A DNA stretch of 64,000 nt, taken from NCBI RefSeq assembly GCF_006658505.1, contig NZ_VFUZ01000002.1:310001-374000 (forward strand), given 5' to 3'. The position numbers and the translations under genes were made by a program. The first letter of the stretch is position 1; each line of letters starts with the position of its first letter. This DNA comes from Mesorhizobium sp. B2-4-15 (GTDB lineage Bacteria; Pseudomonadota; Alphaproteobacteria; Rhizobiales; Rhizobiaceae). Shown piece after piece: positions 53,252 through 63,158 of this stretch. The notes beneath the pieces were generated by a model. It did no database searches and was not told the origin of the DNA. It worked only from the letters and a program-made list of their open reading frames with translations.

Positions 53252-56211
53252 TGGCCGCGGTTGCGAAACGGACCGGCACGGACTGGCTGCTGCAGCCGGT
53301 GGCCGAGCTTGCCCCTCTGGACGAAGTCCGGGCGCGACACGACTTGGCAGAAACTGCGGCTGTGGCCCGCGAGGAAGGGCTGGCGCGGCTGGACGATTTC
53401 CTGGGCGGCAAGGGGAAGGCCCAGGCTTTCCTGGCCGCTGTCTTCGACCTCTCGCCATTCCTGCGCGATACGGCGCGACGCCGGCCGCGGATTCTCGACG
53501 GTCTGTTCGACCAGCCGATCGAGGCTCGCCTGAAGGCGATCACCACGGCGATCGATCAGGCGCCGCTGGCCGAAGCGGTTTCCGAATCCAACCTGATGAT
53601 GGCGCTGCGCCAATGCAAGGCAGAGGCGCATTTCCTGATCGCGATCGCCGATCTCGCCGGTGAGGCCGAAACGTCGCTGACGGTGCGGCGGCTGAGCGAC
53701 CTTGCCGAAGCTTGCACCCGCGCGGCCGTCGACTTCCTGCTGCGGGACGCGCATGGCCAGGGCAAGCTCAGACTGCCCGACCTCGGCAATCCGGCGCGGC
53801 AATCCGGCTGGATCCTGCTCGGCATGGGCAAGCTCGGCGCGCATGAGCTGAATTTCTCCTCCGACATCGATCTCGTCGTTTTCTTCGACCCGGAAGCGGC
53901 CGCCGTGGTCGATCCGCTCGACGCCACGGAGCTGTTTTCGCGCCTGACGCGACGGCTGGTGCGCATCCTGCAGGACCGCACCGAGCACGGCTATGTTTTC
54001 CGCACCGATCTCAGGTTACGCCCGGATCCAGGTTCGACGCCGCTCGCCATCCCGGTCGAGGCGGCACTGCGCTACTACGAAGCGCGCGGCCAGAACTGGG
54101 AGCGTGCGGCGATGATCAAGGCGCGTCCGGTGGCCGGCGACTTGGCCGCGGGCGCTGCCTTCCTGAAGGAACTTCAGCCTTACATCTGGCGCAAATACAT
54201 GGATTACGCCGCGATTGCCGATGTCCATTCGATCAAGCGCCAGATCCACGCCCACAAGGGCCATGGTGAGATCGCCGTGAAAGGCCACAACGTCAAGCTC
54301 GGCCGTGGCGGCATCCGCGAGATCGAGTTCTTCGTCCAGACCCAGCAGCTCATCGCGGGCGGCCGGTTCCCGGAACTGCGTGGCCGTGAGACCGTGCCGA
54401 TGCTCGGCCAGCTTGCCGCGCGCGGCTGGATCACCGCCGATGCGCGTGACGCGCTTGCCCGCCAGTACTGGTTCCTTCGCCGTGTCGAGCACGCCATCCA
54501 GATGGTGGCGGACGAGCAGACACACATGCTGCCGGAAGATGATGAAGGGCTGGAGCGCATCGCTCACATGCTGGGCTTTGCCGATGCGGCCGGGTTTGCC
54601 GGCGCGTTCCGCGCCTCGCTGCAGCAGGTCGAACGTCACTATGCGGCGTTGTTCGAGACCGCGCCGGAGCTTTCGGCGGGCATCGGCAATCTGGTCTTCA
54701 CCGGCGACGTGGACGACCCCGATACACTGCGCACCTTGCACGGCCTCGGCTTCCAGCGGCCGAGTGACATCTGCCGTGTCATCCGCGGCTGGCATTTCGG
54801 GCGCTATCGCGTCACCCAGTCCGCCGAGGCGCGTGAGCGGCTGACGGAACTGACACCGGCCTTGCTCAAGGCCTTCGGCCAGACGCGCCGGGCGGACGAA
54901 GCATTGGTCCGCTTCGACGAGTTCCTTGCCGGCCTGCCAGCTGGCATCCAGCTGTTCTCGCTGCTGCAATCCAATCCGGCCTTGCTGAAGCTGATGGCGA
55001 CGATCATGGGCGCCGCGCCTCGGCTTGCGGCGATCATCACGCGCCGGCCGCATGTGTTCGACGGCCTGCTCGACCCCGCTCTTCTGACCGAGCTGCCGGA
55101 TCGTGGCTATCTTTCGGCACGGCTGTCCGCCTTCCTCGAAGGTGACAGGGCCTATGAGGAGGTGCTGGACCGGCTGCGCATCTTTGCCTCGGAGCAAAAG
55201 TTCCTGATCGGTGTGCGGCTGCTTGCCGGCTCGATCGATCCGCCCCGGGCCGGCCGCGCCTTTTCCGATCTCGCGGACCTCACCATCGAGGCAGCCCTGC
55301 GGGCGGTCATCGCCGAATTCGCGGTGCACCACGGCACGATCGCCGGCGGTGTGGTTGCGCTGCTCGGCATGGGCAAGCTCGGCAGCCGCGAATTGACCGC
55401 GGGATCGGATGTCGACCTCATCCTGCTTTACGACCACGATGCGGATGCCGACGAATCGGACGGGGAAAGGCCGCTGGCCCCCTCGCATTACTACACCCGA
55501 ATGACGCAGAGGCTCATTTCCGCCGTTTCAGCGCCGACGGCCGAAGGGGTGCTCTACGAACTCGACCTGCGGCTGCGGCCATCCGGCAACAAGGGCCCCG
55601 TGGCCACCCACATCGATGCCTTCAAGAAATACCAACGCCAGGAAGCCTGGACCTGGGAGCATATGGCGCTGTCGCGGGCGCGCGCCATTGCCGGCGATGC
55701 CGGCCTTTGCGCCGAGGTCGATGCGGAAGTTGCCGCGGTGCTTGGGCAGCCGCGCGACGCGGCAAAGGTGAAGGCCGAGGCCTGGGATATGCGGGCCATG
55801 ATCGAGACGGAGAAGCCGCCGCGCGACCTCTGGGACATCAAGCTGATCCCCGGAGGACTGATCGATCTCGAATTCATTGCCCAGGTGGCTGTCATTACCG
55901 GGCAGGTCGACGCAGGGCCGCGCGCGACCGGTCCGGCCGAAATACTGGCCCGCCTGGCACCTCGCTTCGCCGACGCCGGGGTCAGGCAGGAACTTGGCGA
56001 TGCCTATTCCCTCTATCTGGGGCTGACCCAGATGACCCGGCTGTGCCTCACCGGAGCCTTCGAGCGCGACGACGTTCCGCCGGGGCTTTCCGATCTGCTT
56101 CTGGCGGTCACCGACCTGCCGGATTTCGGTGTGCTGGAAGCACACCTCAAAGAGACGTCGCGAAAGGTCAGGAAGGACTTTGACCTTTTGCTTCGTGCCG
56201 GACGACCGTGA
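53251..56211 (+). CDS. glnE: Bifunctional glutamine synthetase adenylyl-removing/transferring enzyme
   Basis: A 986-residue enzyme that adenylylates and deadenylylates GlnA in response to PII and glutamine. Two nucleotidyltransferase domains are visible: GKLGAHELNFSSDIDLVVFF (about 193-212, removal) and GMGKLGSRELTAGSDVDLILLY (about 705-726, transfer), each with the DxD metal pair, separated by a helical regulatory domain. Length and order are as in the family. Its ATG overlaps the kinase stop by one base, unusual for a nitrogen-control gene. Confidence 0.95.
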   Translation: MAAVAKRTGTDWLLQPVAELAPLDEVRARHDLAETAAVAREEGLARLDDFLGGKGKAQAFLAAVFDLSPFLRDTARRRPRILDGLFDQPIEARLKAITTAIDQAPLAEAVSESNLMMALRQCKAEAHFLIAIADLAGEAETSLTVRRLSDLAEACTRAAVDFLLRDAHGQGKLRLPDLGNPARQSGWILLGMGKLGAHELNFSSDIDLVVFFDPEAAAVVDPLDATELFSRLTRRLVRILQDRTEHGYVFRTDLRLRPDPGSTPLAIPVEAALRYYEARGQNWERAAMIKARPVAGDLAAGAAFLKELQPYIWRKYMDYAAIADVHSIKRQIHAHKGHGEIAVKGHNVKLGRGGIREIEFFVQTQQLIAGGRFPELRGRETVPMLGQLAARGWITADARDALARQYWFLRRVEHAIQMVADEQTHMLPEDDEGLERIAHMLGFADAAGFAGAFRASLQQVERHYAALFETAPELSAGIGNLVFTGDVDDPDTLRTLHGLGFQRPSDICRVIRGWHFGRYRVTQSAEARERLTELTPALLKAFGQTRRADEALVRFDEFLAGLPAGIQLFSLLQSNPALLKLMATIMGAAPRLAAIITRRPHVFDGLLDPALLTELPDRGYLSARLSAFLEGDRAYEEVLDRLRIFASEQKFLIGVRLLAGSIDPPRAGRAFSDLADLTIEAALRAVIAEFAVHHGTIAGGVVALLGMGKLGSRELTAGSDVDLILLYDHDADADESDGERPLAPSHYYTRMTQRLISAVSAPTAEGVLYELDLRLRPSGNKGPVATHIDAFKKYQRQEAWTWEHMALSRARAIAGDAGLCAEVDAEVAAVLGQPRDAAKVKAEAWDMRAMIETEKPPRDLWDIKLIPGGLIDLEFIAQVAVITGQVDAGPRATGPAEILARLAPRFADAGVRQELGDAYSLYLGLTQMTRLCLTGAFERDDVPPGLSDLLLAVTDLPDFGVLEAHLKETSRKVRKDFDLLLRAGRP

Positions 56212-56262
56212 CGAACGGTTTTCCGGGCCGCATCGGGGGTGACGATGCAACAGGAGAAGACC

Positions 56263-56742
56263 ATGAAAAAGTCAACCAAGCTTGCCCTTGCCTTCGTAGC
56301 TCTGGCCGGAGCCGTAGGCACCACGGCCTACGCGGAAAACAATGCCAGCGCGAAAATGCGCGAGGGCATGATGGCGCGCCTCGACAAGGCAATGAATGAT
56401 TCAGGTGGCGCCATCACCTTCGACCAGTTTTCCAATGTGATGGACGCGCGACTGAAGAAGCTCGTTGCCGATAATGGCGGCAAGCTGACCGTCGCTCAGC
56501 TCGCGGACGCGCTGGAGAAGGCGCGTTTCGAGCGGATGGCCAAGCGCATCATCGCCCGCTATGACACCAAGGGTGATGGTACTCTGACCGCCGATGACAT
56601 CGCCGGTCGCCAGAAGAAGGTGTTCGCCCTGCTCGACAAGAACAATGATGGCAAGATCGATAAGAGCGAACTGCCGAAGGGCGGCCGCTTCGGCCGTCAC
56701 CACCGATGGGATGACGAAGGCAACGACGGCAGCATGCAGTGA
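56263..56742 (+). CDS. Exported EF-hand calcium-binding protein
   Basis: A 159-residue protein: signal peptide MKKSTKLALAFVALAGAVGTTAYA, then about 135 residues with two clear EF-hand loops, DTKGDGTLTADD (about 105-116) and DKNNDGKIDKSE (about 129-140), both with Asp at 1, Asp or Asn at 3, Asp at 5 and acid at 12. An earlier degenerate loop is around DSGGAITFDQF (about 47). The tail is basic and His-rich (GGRFGRHHRWDD). GGAG precedes the ATG at 56263. Periplasmic calcium binding is inferred. Confidence 0.87.
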   Translation: MKKSTKLALAFVALAGAVGTTAYAENNASAKMREGMMARLDKAMNDSGGAITFDQFSNVMDARLKKLVADNGGKLTVAQLADALEKARFERMAKRIIARYDTKGDGTLTADDIAGRQKKVFALLDKNNDGKIDKSELPKGGRFGRHHRWDDEGNDGSMQ

Positions 56743-56754
56743 AATTCCCTGATG

Positions 56755-56783
56755 CAGGCTCCGGCGACGCCGCTCGGAGCCTG
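56755..56783. terminator. Convergent hairpin terminator
   Basis: CAGGCTCCG / CGGAGCCTG is a perfect 9-bp stem with an 11-base loop between the stop of the EF-hand gene (plus) and that of the PleC-like gene (minus). No T-tract is present on the plus side. Confidence 0.65.
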
Positions 56784-56787
56784 TCGC

Positions 56788-59109
56788 TCAGGCTGCGGCT
56801 TTAATCGCCGGCGGTGCCTTCTTCACCGGGATGCGCACCGAAACGATCGTGCCGACAGCTTCGGTCGAACGGATTTTCAGCGCGCCGCCCTGGAGTTCGG
56901 CCAGCGAGCGCGAGATGGCGAGGCCAAGCCCGGATCCGGCATGGTTCTTGGAGAACTGGTTCTGCACCTGTTCGAAGGGCCGGCCAAGCTTGCCGAGCGC
57001 CTCCTTCGGGATGCCGCAGCCATTGTCCTCGATGGTCAGCACCAGGGCTCCCGATGTGTTGCGGGCCCTGACCGATATGTGGCCGCCTTGGCCGGTGAAT
57101 TTCACTGCATTGGACAGGAGGTTGATGACGATCTGCTTGATCGCGCGGCGATCGGCGAACAAAGTCAACGCGTCGGAGATGCGTGTCTCCACGGTGATCG
57201 CCTTTTGTGCCGCCTGCAGCGAAACGACGCGCACCGTCTCGCTGATCAACGGCCCGAGATCGATCTGTTCCTGGTCCAGCGAGAACTGGCCGGCTTCGAT
57301 CTTCGACATGTCGAGGATGTCGTTGATGACGCCGAGCAGGTATTTGCCGCTGCTGTTGATGTCGGTGGCATACTCCTCGTAGCGCTCCGAGCCCAGCGGG
57401 CCGAACAGGCCCTGTTCCATCAGTTCGGAGAAACCGATGATGGCGTTCAGCGGGGTGCGCAATTCATGCGACATGTTGGCCAGGAATTCGGATTTCGCCC
57501 GGTTCGCTGCTTCGGCGCGCTCGGTTTCCTTCATGTATTTTCGGTTGAGGTCGACCAGTTCGCGCGCCCGTTCCTCTTCGGCCCGGCGGGCGAGGCTCAG
57601 ATCATGGATCGTCGCCATCAGCCGGCGTTCGCTGTCGACCAGTTTCTCCTGATGCAGCTTGATCTGGGTGATGTCGGAGCCGACCGAGACGATGCCGCCG
57701 TCCCTGGTCCTGAGTTCATTGACCTGCAGCCAGCGGCCATCGGACAACTGCCGCTCGAAGGTGGCGCCACCTTGCGGCCCATTGGTGTTGGCAAGCCGGC
57801 GCTCGGAAGCAAAGGCCAGCATCCGCTCTTCCAGCGACACACGCGTCACGCCCGGCATCACGTCGCGATCCGAGAGCCCGTTATCCTGCTGGTACTTGGA
57901 GTTGCACATGATCAGGCGCTGGGCCGAATCCCACAGCACGAAGGATTCGTTGATGTTCTCGATGGCGGTCCTGAGGCGAAGGTCGGCAGCCTCCGAGCGC
58001 AGCGCCAGATGACGCTGCTCGGTGACGTCGACGGCAATGCCGATCAGCTGGATTTCGGGCGCCTCCGGATCCATGACCTGTGCGCGGGCGCGCATCCACA
58101 CCCATTGGCCATCGGCGTGCCGCATCCGGAACACCTGGTCGATATGGTCGATCTCGCGGGCGACAATCCTGTTGGCGAGCTCGAACAGGTCACCGTCCTC
58201 GGGGTGGATGATCTCGTCGACCTCGCCGAAGGACAGCATCGTCTCGCAAGGCTCGTAGCCCAGCATGTCGTACATCGAGCGCGACCAGTACATCTTGCCG
58301 CGCACCATGTCCCAGTCCCACAGGCCGCAGCGGCCGCGCACGAGCGCCATGTCGATGCGCTGATGCGCTTCGAGATAGATGCGGTCGGCGGCCTGCGCGC
58401 GCGCCGCCTGCCCGAAATAGGCATAGAGGATGATGATCAGCACGCCGGCCGTCAGCACGAAGAGGGTGACGTTCAGCGAGACGGTCTTGCGCCATGTGTC
58501 GAAAACCGCTTCCTGCGGCACGAGAGCCGCGGCGGCGCCCTTCCTGTCCTTGGCGAGGCTGACCGCTGCATACCAGTCCTGCCCGCCGATGTTGACCTCC
58601 ATCACGCCGGCACGGTCGCCGAACATGAACAGAGGCTGACCGCCCTGGACGAGGCCATCAAGCGAATGGCCTTGCCAGGGTGTCGAGCGCGGCGTCACCG
58701 CGGTGATCTTGAAGGCGCTGTCGGTGATGACGAGCACATGGCTGCGGCCCATCGCGCCCTGACGGCTGGTGGTCTCCAGCAGGTCCTGGATGGCGCCAGG
58801 CACGGTATCCGAGGTGACGGCGAGGGAACTGGCGAGCTGTGCCGCCGCCAGTGTGAGGACCGCCTTGGCGTCGCGCTCGACATCGTCGCGCTCATTCATC
58901 AGCGACAGGACACGCAGTGCCGCGATGACGACCAGGAAGATGATGATGAGGGCCGGTATCGAGCGGCGCAGCAACGGCTCGGCGGCCAGAAGCCGCTTGT
59001 AGGTCGGTTCGGCGATGAGCCGCGTATTCCCGGCAAGGCCGTCGCTTCGCGTTTCGCGCCGCGCAAAAGCCATCCCTCCGGGCGCGCCCCACGCGTCCGC
59101 CTTCGCCAT
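56788..59109 (-). CDS. pleC: PleC-like PdhS-family sensor histidine kinase
   Basis: A 773-residue kinase. Two transmembrane helices (about 51-70 and 255-280) enclose a periplasmic sensor domain of about 180 residues. Then come two PAS domains (about 305-420: GLWDWDMVRGKMYWSRSMYDMLG; about 430-525: FVLWDSAQRLIMCNSKYQQDNGL), a coiled linker, HisKA with His548 in MSHELRTPLNAIIGFSELMEQGLFGPLG, and HATPase with NLLSNAVKF, DNGCGIP and GSGLGLAIS. This is the PleC layout of the kinase/phosphatase that acts on DivK in alphaproteobacterial cell cycles. The ATG at 59109 has GGGGAG 8 bases upstream. Confidence 0.85.
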   Translation of the reverse strand: MAKADAWGAPGGMAFARRETRSDGLAGNTRLIAEPTYKRLLAAEPLLRRSIPALIIIFLVVIAALRVLSLMNERDDVERDAKAVLTLAAAQLASSLAVTSDTVPGAIQDLLETTSRQGAMGRSHVLVITDSAFKITAVTPRSTPWQGHSLDGLVQGGQPLFMFGDRAGVMEVNIGGQDWYAAVSLAKDRKGAAAALVPQEAVFDTWRKTVSLNVTLFVLTAGVLIIILYAYFGQAARAQAADRIYLEAHQRIDMALVRGRCGLWDWDMVRGKMYWSRSMYDMLGYEPCETMLSFGEVDEIIHPEDGDLFELANRIVAREIDHIDQVFRMRHADGQWVWMRARAQVMDPEAPEIQLIGIAVDVTEQRHLALRSEAADLRLRTAIENINESFVLWDSAQRLIMCNSKYQQDNGLSDRDVMPGVTRVSLEERMLAFASERRLANTNGPQGGATFERQLSDGRWLQVNELRTRDGGIVSVGSDITQIKLHQEKLVDSERRLMATIHDLSLARRAEEERARELVDLNRKYMKETERAEAANRAKSEFLANMSHELRTPLNAIIGFSELMEQGLFGPLGSERYEEYATDINSSGKYLLGVINDILDMSKIEAGQFSLDQEQIDLGPLISETVRVVSLQAAQKAITVETRISDALTLFADRRAIKQIVINLLSNAVKFTGQGGHISVRARNTSGALVLTIEDNGCGIPKEALGKLGRPFEQVQNQFSKNHAGSGLGLAISRSLAELQGGALKIRSTEAVGTIVSVRIPVKKAPPAIKAAA

Positions 59110-59178
59110 AAATGGCACTCCCCGATTTCAGTATGCCCGCATTTCCATGTGCTGGTGATCCGGCAACACCGCACGTCC

Positions 59179-59208
59179 GAATCGCCATTAAAGAATCAAA
59201 GGTGATTC
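59179..59208. promoter_or_regulatory. Cluster of three GANTC (CcrM) sites upstream of the PleC-like gene
   Basis: GAATC (59179), GAATC (59193) and GATTC (59204) lie within 30 bases, 70-100 bases before the pleC start on its upstream side. An AT-rich patch with TTAA-N7-TTGA (about 59235-59250), one base off the CtrA consensus, follows. GANTC is the target of the cell-cycle methyltransferase CcrM. The clustering suggests methylation-sensitive expression. Confidence 0.55.
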
Positions 59209-59317
59209 GCCTTGTCCAGTGGCCCGGCGAAAAAAGATTAAAATTTGATTGAAATTATTGGCCCTTGGACGTGCGGCGCCTCCGCCCTCTCCCACATCGG
59301 AGAAGGCTGGGGAGTGG

Positions 59318-61963
59318 CTAGGCCAGCGTGCGCTCGACGATATCCCTCAGATCGGCTGACAGGTTTTCGGCTTCCGCGATCGTAAGCAGTGCCTCTCTCG
59401 CCTTGGCCTGCCGACCTGGTTCGAGTGAACGCCACGATCTCAGTGCCGTCGCCAGCCTTGCCGCCACTTGCGGGTTGCGCTTTTCGACCTCGAGCACCGT
59501 TTGCACGAAGAACCGGTAGCCTTCGCCGTCAGGGCGATGGAAGCCGGTCTGGTTGGCGCTGGAGAATGTACCGATCAGTGAGCGGACCCGGTTCGGATTG
59601 CTCATCGAGAAGGCCGGATGAGCGGTCAGCGCGCGAACCGTGTCCACCGCCTGGGGCCCCGGCACGCTGGCCTGGATCTGGAACCATTTGTCCATGACCA
59701 GCGGGTCGGATGCATACGTCTTTTCGAAAGTCGCCAGCGCCTTGTTTGCCTCCGGCGAACCGTGGTGGCGATGCGCAAGGACCATCAATGCGGCCGCGCG
59801 ATCGGTCATGTTGGTCGCGGACTGGAAATGTCCAACGGCAAGGGCCGCGCCGCCTGGCAGCAGCGAGAGATAGTCCAAAAGGACGTTGCGCAGGGCGCGT
59901 CGCCCGGCACTTGTCGCATCCGGACTGAACGCGGCCTTGTCCACGAGGCGATCATACAGCTGCGCGAGCGGTTCCCGGTTGGCCCTGGCGATGGCGAGCG
60001 CAAGGGCTTGTCGAGCCACGTGGATGGCGTCTGGATCGATGTTCTTGCCGATGTCGCGGGCAATGTCGGCATCGGCGGGCAGCGCCAGGGCCAGGGCGCG
60101 GTAGGCGGGCTCCAGCGTCTCGTTGCCGGCAATGCTGCCGGCAAGTTCGGTCAGCCGTGACGCGAACTCGGGCTGCATGCCGCCGAGGATTTCGCGGAAG
60201 GCGGCGATCAGCGCATCGGTGAGCAGCGTGTTGAAGGCCTGCCAGCGCGAGAAGGCATCGCTGTCATGGCGAGCGAGGAAGAACTGGTCATCGGCCTTCT
60301 GCTCGACAGCGAGCGTCACCGGCGCTGAAAAACCGCGGTTGAGCGACACCGCCGGACGTTCGGCAACGCCTGAAAAGCGCACAATGTGACGGCGCTTGCG
60401 GACATGGATGACGCCGTCCTCGACGCTGGCGCCCTCGACGCCGCTATACGTGACAGGCTCGCCGCCGGCGCCGATCAGGCCGAAGGCGAGCGGAATGTGC
60501 ATCAGGCGCTTGCGGCTTTCGGACGGCGTCGGCGGCACCGACTGCTCGATCTCCAGCGTGAATTCTTGCGCGGCCGGATTGTGCGTCGAACTGACCGTAA
60601 GGTTGGGCGTGCCCGCCTGATGGTACCAGAGCGCGAACTGCGAGAGGTCGCGGCCCGACACATCCTCGAACACCTTGATGAAATCCTCGATCGTCGCCGC
60701 TTCGCCGTCGTGTCGTTCGAAATAGAGGTCCATGCCGGCGCGAAAGGCCTCAGCGCCGAGAATGGTGCGGATCATGCGCACCACTTCGGAGCCCTTTTCG
60801 TACACGGTCGCCGTGTAGAAATTGTTGATCTCGCGGTAGCGGCGCGGCCGCACCGGATGCGCCAGCGGGCCCTGGTCCTCGGGAAACTGGTGCGCGCGCA
60901 GCGTGCGCACTTCGGCGATGCGCTTGACCGCGCGCGAGCGCTGGTCGGCGGAGAACTCGTGGTCGCGGAAGACCGTCAGCCCTTCCTTGAGGCAAAGCTG
61001 GAACCAGTCGCGGCAAGTGATTCTGTTGCCTGTCCAATTGTGGAAATACTCATGCGCGATGATCGCCTCGATATTGGCGAAGTCGGCATCCGTCGCGGTC
61101 TCCTGGTCGGCCAGCACATATTTGTCGTTGAAGATGTTGAGGCCCTTGTTTTCCATCGCGCCCATGTTGAAATCGGACACGGCGACGATGTTGAAGACGT
61201 CGAGGTCGTATTCGCGGCCGAAGGCCTCCTCGTCCCATTGCATCGACCGCTTCAGCGCGTCCATCGCATAGCCGGCGAGCTTCTCCTTGCCGGGCTCGAC
61301 ATAGATGCCGAGTTCGACCTTGCGGCCCGACATGGTAACGAAATCGTCGGCGACCTGGCCGAGATTGCCGGCGACCAGTGCGAAAAGGTAGGACGGTTTG
61401 GGGAAGGGGTCGTGCCAGACGGCATAGTGCCGGCCGTCGCCGAGGTCGCCCTTGTCGACTAGGTTGCCGTTGGACAGCAGCAGCGGCGCCTCGTCGCGCA
61501 GCGCCTCGATCCGCACGGTGTAGACGGACAGGATATCGGGGCGATCGAGGAAATAGGTGATGCGGCGAAAGCCCTCGGCCTCGCATTGCGTGCAATAGAC
61601 GTTGTTCGAGCGGTAGAGACCCATCAGGGCTTCGTTGCCGGCCGGCGCCACTTCTGTTTCGATCAGCAATTGGAAACGGCGCGCGGCCGGTGGCTTGAGA
61701 ATGGTCAACTGGTCTGGGCTTGTCAGCAGATCCGCCGGCTTTGCCTTCTTGCCGTCGATTTCGACGCGCTTGAGCGTCAGCCCGTCGCCGTCGAGCACTA
61801 GGGGGGCCGATGCGGCTACGCCGTCACGACGCTCGATCGTCAGTAGCGCGGTGACGGTCGTGGCCTGTGGCGAAAGACGGAATTCAAGGTTCGTTTCCGG
61901 AATGAGGTAGTCGCTGGGGCGATAGTCTTCCAGTTTGAAGACCTGGCCTGTGTCAGTGCGCAT
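59318..61963 (-). CDS. pepN: Aminopeptidase N (M1 family)
   Basis: A zinc metallopeptidase of 881 residues that removes N-terminal amino acids in the cytoplasm. The exopeptidase motif GAMEN is in MGAMENKGLNIFND (about 270), and the zinc site HEYFHNWTGNRITCRDWFQLCLKEGLT (about 304-330) has the HExxH-x18-E pattern (HEYFH then E). A C-terminal ARM-type domain ends in the usual size range for proteobacterial PepN. The ATG at 61963 gives the family N-terminus MRTDTGQVFKLEDYRPSDYLI; a longer frame adds a lysine-rich 12-residue tail. It lies 208 bases before pleC on the same strand. Confidence 0.95.
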   Translation of the reverse strand: MRTDTGQVFKLEDYRPSDYLIPETNLEFRLSPQATTVTALLTIERRDGVAASAPLVLDGDGLTLKRVEIDGKKAKPADLLTSPDQLTILKPPAARRFQLLIETEVAPAGNEALMGLYRSNNVYCTQCEAEGFRRITYFLDRPDILSVYTVRIEALRDEAPLLLSNGNLVDKGDLGDGRHYAVWHDPFPKPSYLFALVAGNLGQVADDFVTMSGRKVELGIYVEPGKEKLAGYAMDALKRSMQWDEEAFGREYDLDVFNIVAVSDFNMGAMENKGLNIFNDKYVLADQETATDADFANIEAIIAHEYFHNWTGNRITCRDWFQLCLKEGLTVFRDHEFSADQRSRAVKRIAEVRTLRAHQFPEDQGPLAHPVRPRRYREINNFYTATVYEKGSEVVRMIRTILGAEAFRAGMDLYFERHDGEAATIEDFIKVFEDVSGRDLSQFALWYHQAGTPNLTVSSTHNPAAQEFTLEIEQSVPPTPSESRKRLMHIPLAFGLIGAGGEPVTYSGVEGASVEDGVIHVRKRRHIVRFSGVAERPAVSLNRGFSAPVTLAVEQKADDQFFLARHDSDAFSRWQAFNTLLTDALIAAFREILGGMQPEFASRLTELAGSIAGNETLEPAYRALALALPADADIARDIGKNIDPDAIHVARQALALAIARANREPLAQLYDRLVDKAAFSPDATSAGRRALRNVLLDYLSLLPGGAALAVGHFQSATNMTDRAAALMVLAHRHHGSPEANKALATFEKTYASDPLVMDKWFQIQASVPGPQAVDTVRALTAHPAFSMSNPNRVRSLIGTFSSANQTGFHRPDGEGYRFFVQTVLEVEKRNPQVAARLATALRSWRSLEPGRQAKAREALLTIAEAENLSADLRDIVERTLA

Positions 61964-62192
61964 TCCCTGGCTTTTCCTGTCTTTCCGGGGACCAGACATG
62001 GTCTGACTGGTCCAAAAAATTCGAAGCCCGCGCTCTTTACACGAAACAGTCCTTCGACAAAACTGTGAGAAGGCCTATTTCAGGCGCTCCTTCCCAACCA
62101 TCACAAGGCAGTCATGATCGTCGGGCCGAAAATCGGGACGGGCGGACAACGCCGGGACGGATCTGAGCAACGATCAAGGACGCATCCATAGA

Positions 62193-63158
62193 GTGACATC
62201 AGGAGTGAGGGCGCAACCAGAGACCACCGGCGGGCACGACACGCTGAGGGGCATCGCGCTTAAGATCGTCTCCGTGGCGGTTTTCGTCGGCATGCAAACC
62301 TGCATCAAGGCGGCTGGCGACGTGCCCGCCGGCCAGATCGTCTTCTTCCGCTCCTTCTTCGCCATCTTCCCGATCATTGCTTTCCTGGCATTCAAGAGAC
62401 AGCTGGCCACGGCATTCGTCACCAAACGGCCCTTCAACCATATCGCGCGCGGCATCGTTGGCGTCGGCGCCATGGGGCTTGGCTTCTTCGCGCTGACCAG
62501 GCTGCCGCTGCCGGAGGCGATCACCTTGAACTATGCGCAGCCGCTGCTGGTCGTGGTGTTCTCCTCGATCTTCCTCGGCGAGACGATCCGCGTCTATCGC
62601 TGGAGCGCTGTCGCCGTCGGTCTCATCGGCGTGCTCATCATTTCCTGGCCGGAACTGACCCTGCTCAACTCGGGCGAGGGGCTCGACGATCAGGAGGTCC
62701 TGGGCGTGGTGGCCGTACTGGTGGCCGCGGCGATATCGGCTGTCGCCATGCTGCTCGTGCGCAACCTCGTGCAGACGGAGAAGACGGCGACCATCGTGTT
62801 GTGGTTCTCGTCAACCGCGAGCGTGCTGTCGCTGCTGACATTGCCTTTCGGCTGGCAATGGCTGAGTTCGGCGCAGGTCGCGCTTCTCATCATTGCTGGT
62901 TTCTGTGGCGGCCTCGGTCAGATCCTGATGACGGCGGCCTATCGCCATGCCGAGGCTTCGGTCGTGGCGCCTTTCGAATACACCTCGATGATCCTCGGCG
63001 TTGTCGTCGGTTATTTCGTTTTCGGCGACGTGACCTCGCTCAGCACCCTGGTCGGTGGTGTGATCGTGGTGGCCGCCGGTATCTTCATCATCTGGCGCGA
63101 GCGCCAACTCGGCCTGGAACGCACGAGGACGCGAAAGGCGGCCTTGCCGCAGGGCTGA
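62193..63158 (+). CDS. EamA/DMT-family membrane transporter
   Basis: A 321-residue protein with ten predicted helices in two EamA repeats (GIALKIVSVAVFVGMQTCIKAAG...; LGVVAVLVAAAISAVAMLLVRNLVQTEK...). The PQPLLVVVF and EYTSMILGVVVGYFVFGD regions are typical of the S-adenosylmethionine/amino-acid-exporter-like DMT group common in alphaproteobacteria. The start is a GTG at 62193 (AAGGA upstream) or 62205. The convergent regulator gene ends at the next base. Substrate unknown. Confidence 0.85.
   Translation: MTSGVRAQPETTGGHDTLRGIALKIVSVAVFVGMQTCIKAAGDVPAGQIVFFRSFFAIFPIIAFLAFKRQLATAFVTKRPFNHIARGIVGVGAMGLGFFALTRLPLPEAITLNYAQPLLVVVFSSIFLGETIRVYRWSAVAVGLIGVLIISWPELTLLNSGEGLDDQEVLGVVAVLVAAAISAVAMLLVRNLVQTEKTATIVLWFSSTASVLSLLTLPFGWQWLSSAQVALLIIAGFCGGLGQILMTAAYRHAEASVVAPFEYTSMILGVVVGYFVFGDVTSLSTLVGGVIVVAAGIFIIWRERQLGLERTRTRKAALPQG

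Noticed and set aside
54016..55488. Minus-strand 490-codon ORF opposite glnE
   Set aside because: It mirrors glnE and has no domain; GC-rich antisense frame.
56752..59205. Plus-strand 817-codon ORF opposite the PleC-like gene
   Set aside because: It mirrors the kinase gene; composition is typical of a shadow frame and the kinase motifs on the other strand are unambiguous.
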